Source: Pyropia yezoensis
Taxonomy: Eukaryota; Rhodophyta; Bangiophyceae; Bangiales; Bangiaceae
Direction: 5' to 3'
NCBI GenBank assembly: GCA_009829735.1
Contig: CM020620.1
Location: forward strand, 5,510,299 to 5,574,298
Length of the DNA: 64,000 nt
In this document: positions 29,516-41,647 of the stretch, one piece after another
Position numbering within the stretch: the stretch's first letter is position 1
Layout: the number at the start of each line of letters is the position of its first letter
Translations under genes and position numbers: made by a program
Notes under the pieces: model-generated
Told to the model about the DNA's origin: nothing
Seen by the model: only the letters and a program-made list of their open reading frames with translations
Database searches by the model: none

Positions 29516-31963
29516 ATGTCCTATCCCCAGGTGGTTGGAGAGGAGGAAGACCTCCTGATCGGGGAGGAGATGGAGGACGACGCGCCTGTCGGTCCCGACG
29601 CCGCGCGTTACGGGGTGAGCTCGTCTGACGACGACGGGCCTGCGGTGTCCGTCCGTCTGTCGGCCGGAGGACTGTCGTCCGTGTGCAGCGGCACGACGGT
29701 GCCGTCGGCCGGAGGTCAACCCGGCGGTCAACCGCGCGTGGCGGCTTCTACCCCCTCTCTGCCGGCTGCCCGGATGGAGCCTGGTGCCGGTGCCGGCTCA
29801 CCGCAGGTACCTCAAGATGGTCCGCCCTGCGGCGGAGGTCGCGACCCGCAGCCGACTCCGGCTGGTCAAGGCGGTCCGGGTGTCCGGGCGGTGACTCCTC
29901 GAGGCGGTCCCGACGTTGACGCGGGTGGTGGTGGCGGTGCGACACCCGGTGCGGCGGGTCAAGACGGTGCGGGTGTCCGCACGGCCGGGGCTCCGGCTCC
30001 GGAGGCTGTCCAAGTGCCTTCCCCTTCCGAGGCGGGGGCTACGCCGACGGGTGGTGCCGGCGCCGGTGCCGTACCTGCGGTGCCGCGGGCGTCGAGCGGT
30101 CAAGACGCTCCTTCTCCCATGGCGGTTGACACCGGGAGTTACTCCGGGCGGGCGCCCGCCCTTCTTCTTCCTCCTCGGCCTCGTCCATCTCCGACGTCGG
30201 CCCCTCTGCCGGTGGTGCGTCCCCCGGCGCCCCCGATTCTTCCTGGTCCTGCCCGGGTTGCCCCGTTGGGTGGCGGCGTCGCCGTGGCGGCGGGTCAACC
30301 CGCCATGTCGGTGTCCGACTTGGTGGCTCGGGTTCGAGGCCTCACGGTGCAAGAGTCGATGGAGTCCGATGGGCGTATGCGGGTGGACTTCCACCTGGTG
30401 CATCCCCGTGGAGAATCCTCCCGGCGCGTCAAGGTGGACCCGTGCTGGGAGCGGGAGTTGGTGCGGCTGGTCAACCAGCCGAACGCGGTCCGGGTGGAAC
30501 ACCATTGGATCCTGAGTCAGCCGGACGACCGGCATGCGCAGCTCTGGCGCACCCGGGTGGGACGGGGTGAGGTCTACCTCGACCCCAACTTCGGGGTCTG
30601 CGACTTGATTGCCCCCGCGTTGCCGCGGGAGATTGACTACCCGGCTAGTGCTCGGGGGATTGCGGCGGCGGCGGAGCCGGTTGCGTTTGGGGAGACGGTG
30701 AGCCGTACCGGTCGGTATCCCGACTTTGACTACTACCCGGGGGTACCCCCGTATCTGTCGTTGACGGCTCCCTACCCGCCCATGGCGGGGTTGAAGTCGG
30801 CGTCGAGTTGGCGACGTAACCATGGTGTCATGGCGGATGCGTTCCGCACGGATATAACGTGTGCGTTGCAGACCGGCAACGGTCGTGCTCCGGTATACAC
30901 TCCCGTGCGCCCGCCGCTATGGCAGGAGGGGTGGGAACCCGCCCCTGCTTTCCGGTTTGACACCGGCTCCTGTCTTCGCTACTTCGGGAGTGTGTTGGCC
31001 TCGCGACCGGTCCACCCGTTGCAGGGTACCTTCACCCTTGAGGTTACCCTCGGGCAGGCTTCATCCTTCTTGCTGTCCGTCCGCCGGCAGGGTCGTCTGT
31101 TTCATCTTCCGACGGGTGTCCGTCGGCACATCGCGCAGTTGGGCGTGGATCTGATAGCTGCCAAGACCGGGTTGGCCCGGGAGTTCGAAGCCCTGCTGGC
31201 TGTTCACGATGCCGTGAACTGGGCTGGGGTGTTGGCCCTTCCCCCGTACCGGGACCCGCAGGCTGGGGCTTCCCCCTTGCCTCGTCACTCGTTGCGTGTC
31301 CGGCGTACTCAGCCGGGTGAGCCTAGTTGCCATGGGTGGGCGTCCACCGAGGCCGTTCCTGACCTGGGTATTCCCATGGTTATCCATGACCCTCTTCAGG
31401 TCCTTGCTCCGTGGTTCGGTAACCCGATGCCGGCGGCGGTTGGCCGTCGTCCCCGAGAGTGGGGCTCTGTGGGTGGGGAGCGTGAGGTGTCCCGTCGTCG
31501 GGCGGAGTACCGCCGTGGTTACGGTGGAGCCCCTTCGGTAGGGTCCTACCGGGCCTCGTATCAAGTGCCACCGGCTCCGGTGGTAGCCGTGTCGGCTCCT
31601 GTGGCTCCTCTGGCTGCGCCAGTGTCACCTCCCGCCCCTGTCCTACATGACGGGGGTCCCCGTCTCTGGTATGAGGGCGTTGACGCCCTTGTTACCCGCG
31701 CAATGCGTGGGGATCTCTCTGTTAGCTGGGGGGATATCCCCCCAGGTGCTGCGCTGGTTGGGTCCGCGCGTTGCTTCGGTGGCGTGCTGGACCGCCTCCA
31801 GAAAGCTCTGGAGGACGTGGAGGCTGGCCGCAGCACCCTCGTCCAGCTATGCACCGAGGTAACTCGGGTGGTCGACCGTCGTGACGTTGCCGACCGGTGG
31901 AGCACGGAGGTCTACGCGCTTACGCGTGAGTGGCCTCCCTCGGGCAGTGGGTCTACCCACTGA
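29516..31963 (+). CDS. Full-length antisense ORF of chromovirus copy 2
   Basis: 815-aa frame on the strand opposite to gag-pol, from the ATG at 29516 (MSYPQVVGEEEDLLIGEEME) to 31963; the frame is open further upstream, but only from a GTG. Residues 1-60 are acidic, ~60-280 Gly/Pro/Ala-rich with repeated GxGV/GGPxV patterns, and ~285-700 appear globular (LVARVRGLTVQESMESDG, PSYVGS-type Tyr/Arg-rich end). The last ~107 residues, absent from copy 1, look helical (RLQKALEDVEAGRSTLVQL). No known domain is recognised. Its start lies about 590 bp inside the 3' LTR, so transcription could begin in or near that LTR region on the opposite strand. Antisense accessory ORFs between pol and the 3' LTR are known in some plant gypsy lineages; homology to those is not claimed. 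Confidence 0.55.
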   Translation: MSYPQVVGEEEDLLIGEEMEDDAPVGPDAARYGVSSSDDDGPAVSVRLSAGGLSSVCSGTTVPSAGGQPGGQPRVAASTPSLPAARMEPGAGAGSPQVPQDGPPCGGGRDPQPTPAGQGGPGVRAVTPRGGPDVDAGGGGGATPGAAGQDGAGVRTAGAPAPEAVQVPSPSEAGATPTGGAGAGAVPAVPRASSGQDAPSPMAVDTGSYSGRAPALLLPPRPRPSPTSAPLPVVRPPAPPILPGPARVAPLGGGVAVAAGQPAMSVSDLVARVRGLTVQESMESDGRMRVDFHLVHPRGESSRRVKVDPCWERELVRLVNQPNAVRVEHHWILSQPDDRHAQLWRTRVGRGEVYLDPNFGVCDLIAPALPREIDYPASARGIAAAAEPVAFGETVSRTGRYPDFDYYPGVPPYLSLTAPYPPMAGLKSASSWRRNHGVMADAFRTDITCALQTGNGRAPVYTPVRPPLWQEGWEPAPAFRFDTGSCLRYFGSVLASRPVHPLQGTFTLEVTLGQASSFLLSVRRQGRLFHLPTGVRRHIAQLGVDLIAAKTGLAREFEALLAVHDAVNWAGVLALPPYRDPQAGASPLPRHSLRVRRTQPGEPSCHGWASTEAVPDLGIPMVIHDPLQVLAPWFGNPMPAAVGRRPREWGSVGGEREVSRRRAEYRRGYGGAPSVGSYRASYQVPPAPVVAVSAPVAPLAAPVSPPAPVLHDGGPRLWYEGVDALVTRAMRGDLSVSWGDIPPGAALVGSARCFGGVLDRLQKALEDVEAGRSTLVQLCTEVTRVVDRRDVADRWSTEVYALTREWPPSGSGSTH

Positions 31964-32275
31964 GGAGTGCTATTGTTTGTGCGGGAGAGGGCCCCGGCAA
32001 CCCTTATGGTAGCCGGGTAGTAGTGAGTATAAACTCATCCCCCGCTGGGGGCATTGCTTGCCTCTGTTTGCTGCCCTGGGGAGTACCCCTTCTGGCTCAG
32101 TGGTGCCTTGCCTCCCGTCCAACTTCTTCCGGTTGGTTCATGCTTGGGGAGGTTATCCTCCCTCACTTTGTGTCTTGGCTTTGGGAGGTCATCCTCCCGT
32201 GTAAGCCCCCTAGTTACTTCGATATTATCGAGGTTAGCCTTTACCTTTAAGTTAACTTATTAAGGTTCAGGTTTT

Positions 32276-32396
32276 ACTTAGTTACCTAAGCTTAGCTCTA
32301 CTTAGTTACCTAAGCTTGGTTCGACTTAGAAACCTAAGTCTGATTTGACTTAGAAACCTAAGTCTGCCATAACCATGTCACACCCTACTTAGTAGG
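32276..32396. repeat. Palindrome cluster, copy 2
   Basis: Same five palindromes as 11856-11976 in inverted orientation, between the end of the antisense ORF (31963) and the end of pol (32443). Confidence 0.8.
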
Positions 32397-32442
32397 TATA
32401 AGCCTCACCCCCCAACAGCCGAAGTCGGTGTCGGTTGGGTTG

Positions 32443-35400
32443 TTACAGTAGGCGTCGTCGCCTCATGTAAGGCATGAGTAGTTGGCGGGGTATATTCGCC
32501 GCCTGTTCCCAGGTGGGTGAGTCGTATCCGACCCACATAACCTTGACGTACCAGGGTCCTGGTATGTCCGGGTCGGTGTGTCCGACCACGCTCTCTACTT
32601 GGTATGGAATCCCATCCGGTCCCACCGGATCATCCGACCGGTGGGTTGTAAGAGCTTCATGTAGCAACCCAGCCGGTACCGGCTGAGGCTGTTCCGGCTT
32701 CGGAGCAGGTGTGACATCATTCATACTGATGCGTTGGATCTCCGTATCGGAGTGTAAGATAACAGAGTGGTCATCTCTGTGGAGGATCTGGTACGGTCCC
32801 TTGACCGGTTGCATAAGCTTGTTCCCTCGGAACTTCTGGTGTCTGATATAGACCCAGTCACCTGTTACCAGGGTTGCGTTGCGCACCCGTAGTCGGGCGT
32901 CGAAGTTCTTCTTGTATCGAAGTTGTGTTCTGTCAAGGGCACCCTTGAGCTTAGGAATCATCCACGATAGCTTGGCCAACCAAGCTAGGTGGATGCGTTC
33001 GGCGGGTCGGCCCTTCGGTGTATCATACCGAGTGCACCTGCCTGGCGGCAGCGTCAGGTTACCGACGCCTAGTGGCATGACCCATTCCAGTGGGGCGATG
33101 TTGGTACTCCGATGTGGCCTGGCATTGTATGCCAGGGTGAGTACGGACAGAAGCCTGTCCCAAGTGTTCGTGTGCTCTGCCACGTAGCACTGTAGCATCT
33201 TGACGATGGTGCGGTTGAACCGCTCCACCTGCCCGTTGGACTGCGGGTGGTAGTCGGATGCCCGACGTGGTTCGATACCGAACATGCCCAGGACCTTCGT
33301 GCAGAATGCCGACGTAAGGTTTGCTCCGTTATCGGAGAGGAGTTGCTTCATGACTCCGTATGCACTGATCCAGTGGTCAACCACTGCGTTCATGATCGTG
33401 TATGCCGTATCATTCGGGATGGCTGCCGCTCTTGACAGCTTAGTGAAGCGGTCAGACATGACCAGGATGTACCTGTTCCCTTCTTCCGTTATCGGAAGTG
33501 GCCCGAGTATGTCGATAGCGACTTGCTCGTTGGGCCCATCAGGTGGGAATAGCTTCATGGCAGACGCCTGCCTATGTAGACTCATGCGGTTACGTGCACA
33601 GGGGTGGCATCCCCTTACGTGGTCGACCACGTCGACGGCCATTGCTGGCCAGTAGAAGAACCTTCGCATTGCTGCGAACATACGTGAACCCCCCGGGTGT
33701 CCGGCTGTAGGGTTCTCATGTTCTCGTTCCATGACGGCTTGCCGTAAGGACACGGGAACCACGACTTGATGTCGTCCATCGGCGGGTGCCCGCCGGTATA
33801 TGAGTCCGTCTTCGTTCTCGGAGAAGATGCCGGCCGTACCGGCCAGGAGGTTAGCACGATGACGTCTACAGTCATCGTCGTTGGCCTGTGCCTCGCGGAA
33901 GTCCGCGAGGGTCAATGGGCACGCAAGGTGTGCCATGGTATGGTCAGCCATACCCTGGGTAGCATTACCCACCATGCACACCGGTACTACCGGGATGTCC
34001 TCGTCCACCGGGCGGGTATCCCCGCTCGGGGTGTCGAGTCGAGACAACGCGTCTCCGAGGTGGTGGGTTGACCCAGCCTTATACACCGTGCGGTAGTCGT
34101 GCTCGGCCATCTTCAGCCTCCATCGGGCTAGCCTCCCATGGCTATCGGAATCCTTGTCACCAAGGTTGAGGAGCCATCGTAGGGGTTCGTGGTCGGACCT
34201 CACGATGAACCTGGAGCCCTCCAGGTATGGACGGAGCAGTTGCACTGCCCATATAACTCCGAGGCATTCACGCTCGGTGGCACTATAGTTCCGCTCAGCC
34301 GGGTTGAGTGTCCGGCTGAAGTACCCTACCGGACGTAGGTCCGGGATAACGTTATCGGTACCGATCAACGTCTCTCCCTGTAACAGGGTGCATCCCACTT
34401 GTGTATCACACGCATCGACATCGATGACGAAGGTACCCCGTCTATGCGGTAACGCAAGGACGGGTGGGGCTAGTAGGGCTCGCTTCAGCGACTCGAATGC
34501 CTCCTCTTCGCTAGGCGAAGGGGGTTGGAGTACCTTGGGTAAGGTACTGCTCGTAAGAACCGTTAACGGTTTAGCTATCCGAGCGAAGTCCTTGACGAAC
34601 CGTCGGTATACATTGCACATTCCCAGGAAGCTCTTGAGCTGCGTCTGGGTGTTAGGGAACCGGGCATCCCGGAGTGCCCGGGTATTGGCTTCGAGTACCC
34701 CTAGTTTACCAGGGGTTATCTGGTGGCCCAGATATTCGACCGTCTGTTGGAAGAAGGCGCACTTCTTCAGACGCAGGGTTACCCCGGCGTTCCTCAAGAG
34801 GGTGAGTACCTCGTCAACATGTTGTACATGGTCATCCATGTTACGCGAGAAGACGATGACGTCATCGAGGTACACTAGGCAGTTACGCCACTTCACCCCA
34901 GACAGTATGATGTCGATAGCCCGCTGGAATGTAGCGGGGGCGTTGGACAATCCGAAGGGCATCCTTAGGAACTCGTACACTCCACTGTGACAGACGAATG
35001 CCGTCTTGGGGATATCCTCGTCCGCCACCGGGATCTGCCAGTATCCGGCATTGCAGTCGATGGTGGTAAACACCGTAGCCTCCCCCAGGGAGTCGATGCA
35101 TTCATCCATCCTTGGTAAAGGGTATGAGTCCTTCTTGGTAACCAAGTTGAGGCGTCGATAATCGATGCAAAACCGAGGAGTTTGATCCTTCTTCGGCACA
35201 ATAACGACTGGGGCACCCCATTCCGACATCGAAGGTCGGATCACCTTAGCTTCACTCATCCTCTTCACTTCTCCATCAACGATCTCTCGTTGCATAGGTC
35301 CCGCTCGGTGCGGTTGTGAGCGGGCGGGTCGTGCGCCTGGTACCAGGTCTATACGATGTTGGGTTGCCCCAATGGTCCCCAAGGCCCCGCCTGTCCACAT

Positions 35401-36606
35401 AACGTCATGCTTTCTTAGCATCCGTCGTACCCCTTCGGCTACCGAAGGGGGAAGGTGGTCGAGGTCAGCCTCGGCCAGTGCCTTCAAGGCCTCTTGGTCC
35501 TTTGGCGGCAGGTCCGCCCGGAGCCGCCGATGGGTTAGGCTTCCCGTCATCGGGTTGCTGTCGCTCGGTGGTCTCGGCGACCGCCAGTACTTCAAGTGGT
35601 TCCACTTGACCTTCCTTATCAGGGGTAAGGATATCTCCTTCGTAGAGTTCGGCAATCCCGAGGATAGTTCCCTTCGGGAGGGTGACTGCCTTACGGCGGT
35701 AGTTCGCCATCACTAGGAGGGACGACCCTCCTGCTGGGAGGTCTATGAGACCGTTGGCCATGGTCAACCCATGGCGCTTGTACGTCCGTAGGTTGGACTG
35801 GACTCTGCAGATGCCTGCGAGGTCGCAGTTAACCGGGAGGACTGTCTCTGACAACGGCTCAAAGCGAGTTCGCTTGGCCAACCGAAGTGTCTTCGGCTCG
35901 ACGCTTGCGTACACCTCAGCCACGTTTAACGTGGCTTCCTTGTAGCGTCAGGTCCCTGACGATAGCCGTGTGTCCTCGCTTCGTCCCGTCGGCTTCTTGA
36001 AGCTCGACGGTCCTCCGGCCTGGCCGGATTGCATCAACGTGAACGTTGATGAAGGTGCACCCCAGTATGCAGGGCACCGATAGCGTTTCACATACCAGGA
36101 AGTCAACTTCCGTGGTGAGATCCCCGATGGTAACCTGCAGCGACATCGCTGCGGTCGTACGAATGAGTCGACCATTCGCGTCCTTGATGGTGGGTCCCGA
36201 GTCACTCTGACTCGTGGAAGCCACTTGTCCGGGAGGGTATCCTTCCGGATAAGGTTGGGTCCAGCCCCTGTGTCCAGTACAGGGTAGTACGATCGTGTCG
36301 ACTGGGGTCAACCCCCAGTGTGGCTGATACCTTGAAGTTCTCCAAGGTAAACAACACATGTCCTACACCGATATCCGGTGTAGCTCGGGCATCCTGAACA
36401 GGGCCCTTGTCTGGTTCAACGTGAAGGGGCTTCCCGTCCTCTCCTCCCAACCTTGGAGGTTGGTCATCAATCCCCTGACGCCGTGTCGTCGGGGCCGGAA
36501 GGTGTACCCGGGGGTTGATGCGGCGTCGGCTCAACCGCGCTCTCCGTGGGGCTTTCCCCGCGGTACTCCGGGGTGGCTTGCTTGGGTGACCCCAGCGCCC
36601 CCGGTC
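32443..36606 (-). pseudogene. pol: Pol of copy 2, left contig, frameshifted by base-call errors
   Basis: Carries the true C-terminus of copy 2 Pol (chromodomain-like end at 32443-32620) plus a second reading of the rest. It is open from 32443 to about 35520 (RT, RNase H, integrase all intact). Beyond that it has single-base gains or losses relative to 37769-41639. Examples: GTCCGCCCGGAG versus GTCCGCCGGAG near 35515, ACGTTTAACG versus ACGTTAACG near 35930, GGTCCCGAG versus GGTCCCCGAG near 36195, and losses in G runs near 36303 and 36597. Nearly all lie in homopolymers and cluster toward the contig end, as expected for uncorrected long-read sequence rather than real decay. Confidence 0.8.
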
Positions 36607-36610
36607 ATCC

Positions 36611-37268
36611 TTCCTCTTACTCGTTTCCCGCCCTTGGTAGGGTGCTGTCCGCCGGGACATCCGGCTGAGGAGGTGCCCCCTCGACGGCCAGTACTCCACC
36701 TGGAGCTGGCTGCCTACCCGGTGCGGGTCCGGGTGCTCGGGGGGATACCCCCCGGTGGATGCCTTGCGTTGCGCCGCTGCCCGCCGAGACTCCTCGGGAT
36801 GAGTGGGCAGGAAGACACCCAGTGCTGGGGATCCCCCACACAACATACATCCGGACGTGCCGGTCCCCCCTTGAGGTCGCATCGGGGTAGCCCCGTAGCT
36901 ACGGTTGCCTCCCTCGGCGCCCGAGTGCCTGCTCCCTGGTAGGCCTTGGGTCCTTGGGTCAACCGGAACATGGACTCCCCCAACCGGTTGGGTCGGCCCG
37001 CAATCTGCGGGGTGCCTCCGTGCGCACCGCCCATGTTGGCAAGGGTTGGTGAGGTTACCCGTCACCGGGGAGTACCCCGTAGTCCGCACATACGGGACGC
37101 GCCGTCCCGTTCCTTCGTTGACCTGGAACTGGGTTCCAGCCGGGGGCGATGTACGCTACCGTACCATGTTCATCAATCACCGGCGTCGCCGGTAGCAACA
37201 GGTGGCCCTGTTGGTCGACTAGAGGGTCACCCTCACCAATAGGGGTATGTTCGGTCGCCACCAGTACT
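36611..37268 (-). pseudogene. gag: Gag 3' part of copy 2, left contig end, frameshifted
   Basis: Repeats the end of the intact gag at 41648-42302, including the zinc-knuckle region around 36830, with several one-base indels and a few changed runs (for example near 36740, 36840 and 37055). It ends abruptly at the N gap. It is an assembly duplicate, not an independent gene. Confidence 0.8.
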
Positions 37269-37768
37269 NNNNNNNNNNNNNNNNNNNNNNNNNNNNNNNN
37301 NNNNNNNNNNNNNNNNNNNNNNNNNNNNNNNNNNNNNNNNNNNNNNNNNNNNNNNNNNNNNNNNNNNNNNNNNNNNNNNNNNNNNNNNNNNNNNNNNNNN
37401 NNNNNNNNNNNNNNNNNNNNNNNNNNNNNNNNNNNNNNNNNNNNNNNNNNNNNNNNNNNNNNNNNNNNNNNNNNNNNNNNNNNNNNNNNNNNNNNNNNNN
37501 NNNNNNNNNNNNNNNNNNNNNNNNNNNNNNNNNNNNNNNNNNNNNNNNNNNNNNNNNNNNNNNNNNNNNNNNNNNNNNNNNNNNNNNNNNNNNNNNNNNN
37601 NNNNNNNNNNNNNNNNNNNNNNNNNNNNNNNNNNNNNNNNNNNNNNNNNNNNNNNNNNNNNNNNNNNNNNNNNNNNNNNNNNNNNNNNNNNNNNNNNNNN
37701 NNNNNNNNNNNNNNNNNNNNNNNNNNNNNNNNNNNNNNNNNNNNNNNNNNNNNNNNNNNNNNNNNNNN
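37269..37768. other. Assembly gap of exactly 500 N
   Basis: Fixed-size scaffold gap. The sequence on its right (from 37769) restarts at the equivalent of 32739, so the contigs overlap by about 4.53 kb and the gap has no real length. Confidence 0.95.
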
Positions 37769-40700
37769 TCTCCGTATCGGAGTGTAAGATAACAGAGTGG
37801 TCATCTCTGTGGAGGATCTGGTACGGTCCCTTGACCGGTTGCATAAGCTTGTTCCCTCGGAACTTCTGGTGTCTGATATAGACCCAGTCACCTGTTACCA
37901 GGGTTGCGTTGCGCACCCGTAGTCGGGCGTCGAAGTTCTTCTTGTATCGAAGTTGTGTTCTGTCAAGGGCACCCTTGAGCTTAGGAATCATCCACGATAG
38001 CTTGGCCAACCAAGCTAGGTGGATGCGTTCGGCGGGTCGGCCCTTCGGTGTATCATACCGAGTGCACCTGCCTGGCGGCAGCGTCAGGTTACCGACGCCT
38101 AGTGGCATGACCCATTCCAGTGGGGCGATGTTGGTACTCCGATGTGGCCTGGCATTGTATGCCAGGGTGAGTACGGACAGAAGCCTGTCCCAAGTGTTCG
38201 TGTGCTCTGCCACGTAGCACTGTAGCATCTTGACGATGGTGCGGTTGAACCGCTCCACCTGCCCGTTGGACTGCGGGTGGTAGTCGGATGCCCGACGTGG
38301 TTCGATACCGAACATGCCCAGGACCTTCGTGCAGAATGCCGACGTAAGGTTTGCTCCGTTATCGGAGAGGAGTTGCTTCATGACTCCGTATGCACTGATC
38401 CAGTGGTCAACCACTGCGTTCATGATCGTGTATGCCGTATCATTCGGGATGGCTGCCGCTCTTGACAGCTTAGTGAAGCGGTCAGACATGACCAGGATGT
38501 ACCTGTTCCCTTCTTCCGTTATCGGAAGTGGCCCGAGTATGTCGATAGCGACTTGCTCGTTGGGCCCATCAGGTGGGAATAGCTTCATGGCAGACGCCTG
38601 CCTATGTAGACTCATGCGGTTACGTGCACAGGGGTGGCATCCCCTTACGTGGTCGACCACGTCGACGGCCATTGCTGGCCAGTAGAAGAACCTTCGCATT
38701 GCTGCGAACATACGTGAACCCCCCGGGTGTCCGGCTGTAGGGTTCTCATGTTCTCGTTCCATGACGGCTTGCCGTAAGGACACGGGAACCACGACTTGAT
38801 GTCGTCCATCGGCGGGTGCCCGCCGGTATATGAGTCCGTCTTCGTTCTCGGAGAAGATGCCGGCCGTACCGGCCAGGAGGTTAGCACGATGACGTCTACA
38901 GTCATCGTCGTTGGCCTGTGCCTCGCGGAAGTCCGCGAGGGTCAATGGGCACGCAAGGTGTGCCATGGTATGGTCAGCCATACCCTGGGTAGCATTACCC
39001 ACCATGCACACCGGTACTACCGGGATGTCCTCGTCCACCGGGCGGGTATCCCCGCTCGGGGTGTCGAGTCGAGACAACGCGTCTCCGAGGTGGTGGGTTG
39101 ACCCAGCCTTATACACCGTGCGGTAGTCGTGCTCGGCCATCTTCAGCCTCCATCGGGCTAGCCTCCCATGGCTATCGGAATCCTTGTCACCAAGGTTGAG
39201 GAGCCATCGTAGGGGTTCGTGGTCGGACCTCACGATGAACCTGGAGCCCTCCAGGTATGGACGGAGCAGTTGCACTGCCCATATAACTCCGAGGCATTCA
39301 CGCTCGGTGGCACTATAGTTCCGCTCAGCCGGGTTGAGTGTCCGGCTGAAGTACCCTACCGGACGTAGGTCCGGGATAACGTTATCGGTACCGATCAACG
39401 TCTCTCCCTGTAACAGGGTGCATCCCACTTGTGTATCACACGCATCGACATCGATGACGAAGGTACCCCGTCTATGCGGTAACGCAAGGACGGGTGGGGC
39501 TAGTAGGGCTCGCTTCAGCGACTCGAATGCCTCCTCTTCGCTAGGCGAAGGGGGTTGGAGTACCTTGGGTAAGGTACTGCTCGTAAGAACCGTTAACGGT
39601 TTAGCTATCCGAGCGAAGTCCTTGACGAACCGTCGGTATACATTGCACATTCCCAGGAAGCTCTTGAGCTGCGTCTGGGTGTTAGGGAACCGGGCATCCC
39701 GGAGTGCCCGGGTATTGGCTTCGAGTACCCCTAGTTTACCAGGGGTTATCTGGTGGCCCAGATATTCGACCGTCTGTTGGAAGAAGGCGCACTTCTTCAG
39801 ACGCAGGGTTACCCCGGCGTTCCTCAAGAGGGTGAGTACCTCGTCAACATGTTGTACATGGTCATCCATGTTACGCGAGAAGACGATGACGTCATCGAGG
39901 TACACTAGGCAGTTACGCCACTTCACCCCAGACAGTATGATGTCGATAGCCCGCTGGAATGTAGCGGGGGCGTTGGACAATCCGAAGGGCATCCTTAGGA
40001 ACTCGTACACTCCACTGTGACAGACGAATGCCGTCTTGGGGATATCCTCGTCCGCCACCGGGATCTGCCAGTATCCGGCATTGCAGTCGATGGTGGTAAA
40101 CACCGTAGCCTCCCCCAGGGAGTCGATGCATTCATCCATCCTTGGTAAAGGGTATGAGTCCTTCTTGGTAACCAAGTTGAGGCGTCGATAATCGATGCAA
40201 AACCGAGGAGTTTGATCCTTCTTCGGCACAATAACGACTGGGGCACCCCATTCCGACATCGAAGGTCGGATCACCTTAGCTTCACTCATCCTCTTCACTT
40301 CTCCATCAACGATCTCTCGTTGCATAGGTCCCGCTCGGTGCGGTTGTGAGCGGGCGGGTCGTGCGCCTGGTACCAGGTCTATACGATGTTGGGTTGCCCC
40401 AATGGTCCCCAAGGCCCCGCCTGTCCACATAACGTCATGCTTTCTTAGCATCCGTCGTACCCCTTCGGCTACCGAAGGGGGAAGGTGGTCGAGGTCAGCC
40501 TCGGCCAGTGCCTTCAAGGCCTCTTGGTCCTTTGGCGGCAGGTCCGCCGGAGCCGCCGATGGGTTAGGCTTCCCGTCATCGGGTTGCTGTCGCTCGGTGG
40601 TCTCGGCGACCGCCAGTACTTCAAGTGGTTCCACTTGACCTTCCTTATCAGGGGTAAGGATATCTCCTTCGTAGAGTTCGGCAATCCCGAGGATAGTTCC

Positions 40701-41639
40701 CTTCGGGAGGGTGACTGCCTTACGGCGGTAGTTCGCCATCACTAGGAGGGACGACCCTCCTGCTGGGAGGTCTATGAGACCGTTGGCCATGGTCAACCCA
40801 TGGCGCTTGTACGTCCGTAGGTTGGACTGGACTCTGCAGATGCCTGCGAGGTCGCAGTTAACCGGGAGGACTGTCTCTGACAACGGCTCAAAGCGAGTTC
40901 GCTTGGCCAACCGAAGTGTCTTCGGCTCGACGCTTGCGTACACCTCAGCCACGTTAACGTGGCTTCCTTGTAGCGTCAGGTCCCTGACGATAGCCGTGTG
41001 TCCTCGCTTCGTCCCGTCGGCTTCTTGAAGCTCGACGGTCCTCCGGCCTGGCCGGATTGCATCAACGTGAACGTTGATGAAGGTGCACCCCAGTATGCAG
41101 GGCACCGATAGCGTTTCACATACCAGGAAGTCAACTTCCGTGGTGAGATCCCCGATGGTAACCTGCAGCGACATCGCTGCGGTCGTACGAATGAGTCGAC
41201 CATTCGCGTCCTTGATGGTGGGTCCCCGAGTCACTCTGACTCGTGGAAGCCACTTGTCCGGGAGGGTATCCTTCCGGATAAGGTTGGGTCCAGCCCCTGT
41301 GTCCAGTACAGGGTAGTACGATCGTGTCGACTGGGGGTCAACCCCCAGTGTGGCTGATACCTTGAAGTTCTCCAAGGTAAACAACACATGTCCTACACCG
41401 ATATCCGGTGTAGCTCGGGCATCCTGAACAGGGCCCTTGTCTGGTTCAACGTGAAGGGGCTTCCCGTCCTCTCCTCCCAACCTCGGAGGTTGGTCATCAA
41501 TCCCCTGACGCCGTGTCGTCGGGGCCGGAAGGTGTACCCGGGGGTTGATGCGGCGTCGGCTCAACCGCGCTCTCCGTGGGGCTTTCCCCGCGGTACTCCG
41601 GGGTGGCTTGCTTGGGTGACCCCAGCGCCCCCCGGTCAT
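37769..41639 (-). CDS. pol: Chromovirus Pol, copy 2, right contig (C-terminus cut by gap)
   Basis: Starts at the ATG at 41639 (MTGGRWGHPS), 8 bases after the gag stop as in copy 1, and is open to the gap. Protease, RT (YLDDVIVF), RNase H and integrase motifs are as in copy 1; amino-acid differences are few (for example GRLAR for GKLAR before the HDYRT segment, and MEREHENP for MKREHENP). The missing C-terminal ~100 residues, including the chromodomain-like end, are present at 32443-32738 in the left contig. The real gene is therefore full length and apparently intact. Confidence 0.9.
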
Positions 41640-41647
41640 CCTTCCTC

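Noticed and set aside
37233..41639. 1,468-residue pol ORF that runs through the N gap
   Set aside because: The residues across the gap are unknown and the frame past it belongs to a duplicated contig; real coding sequence starts again only in the left contig.
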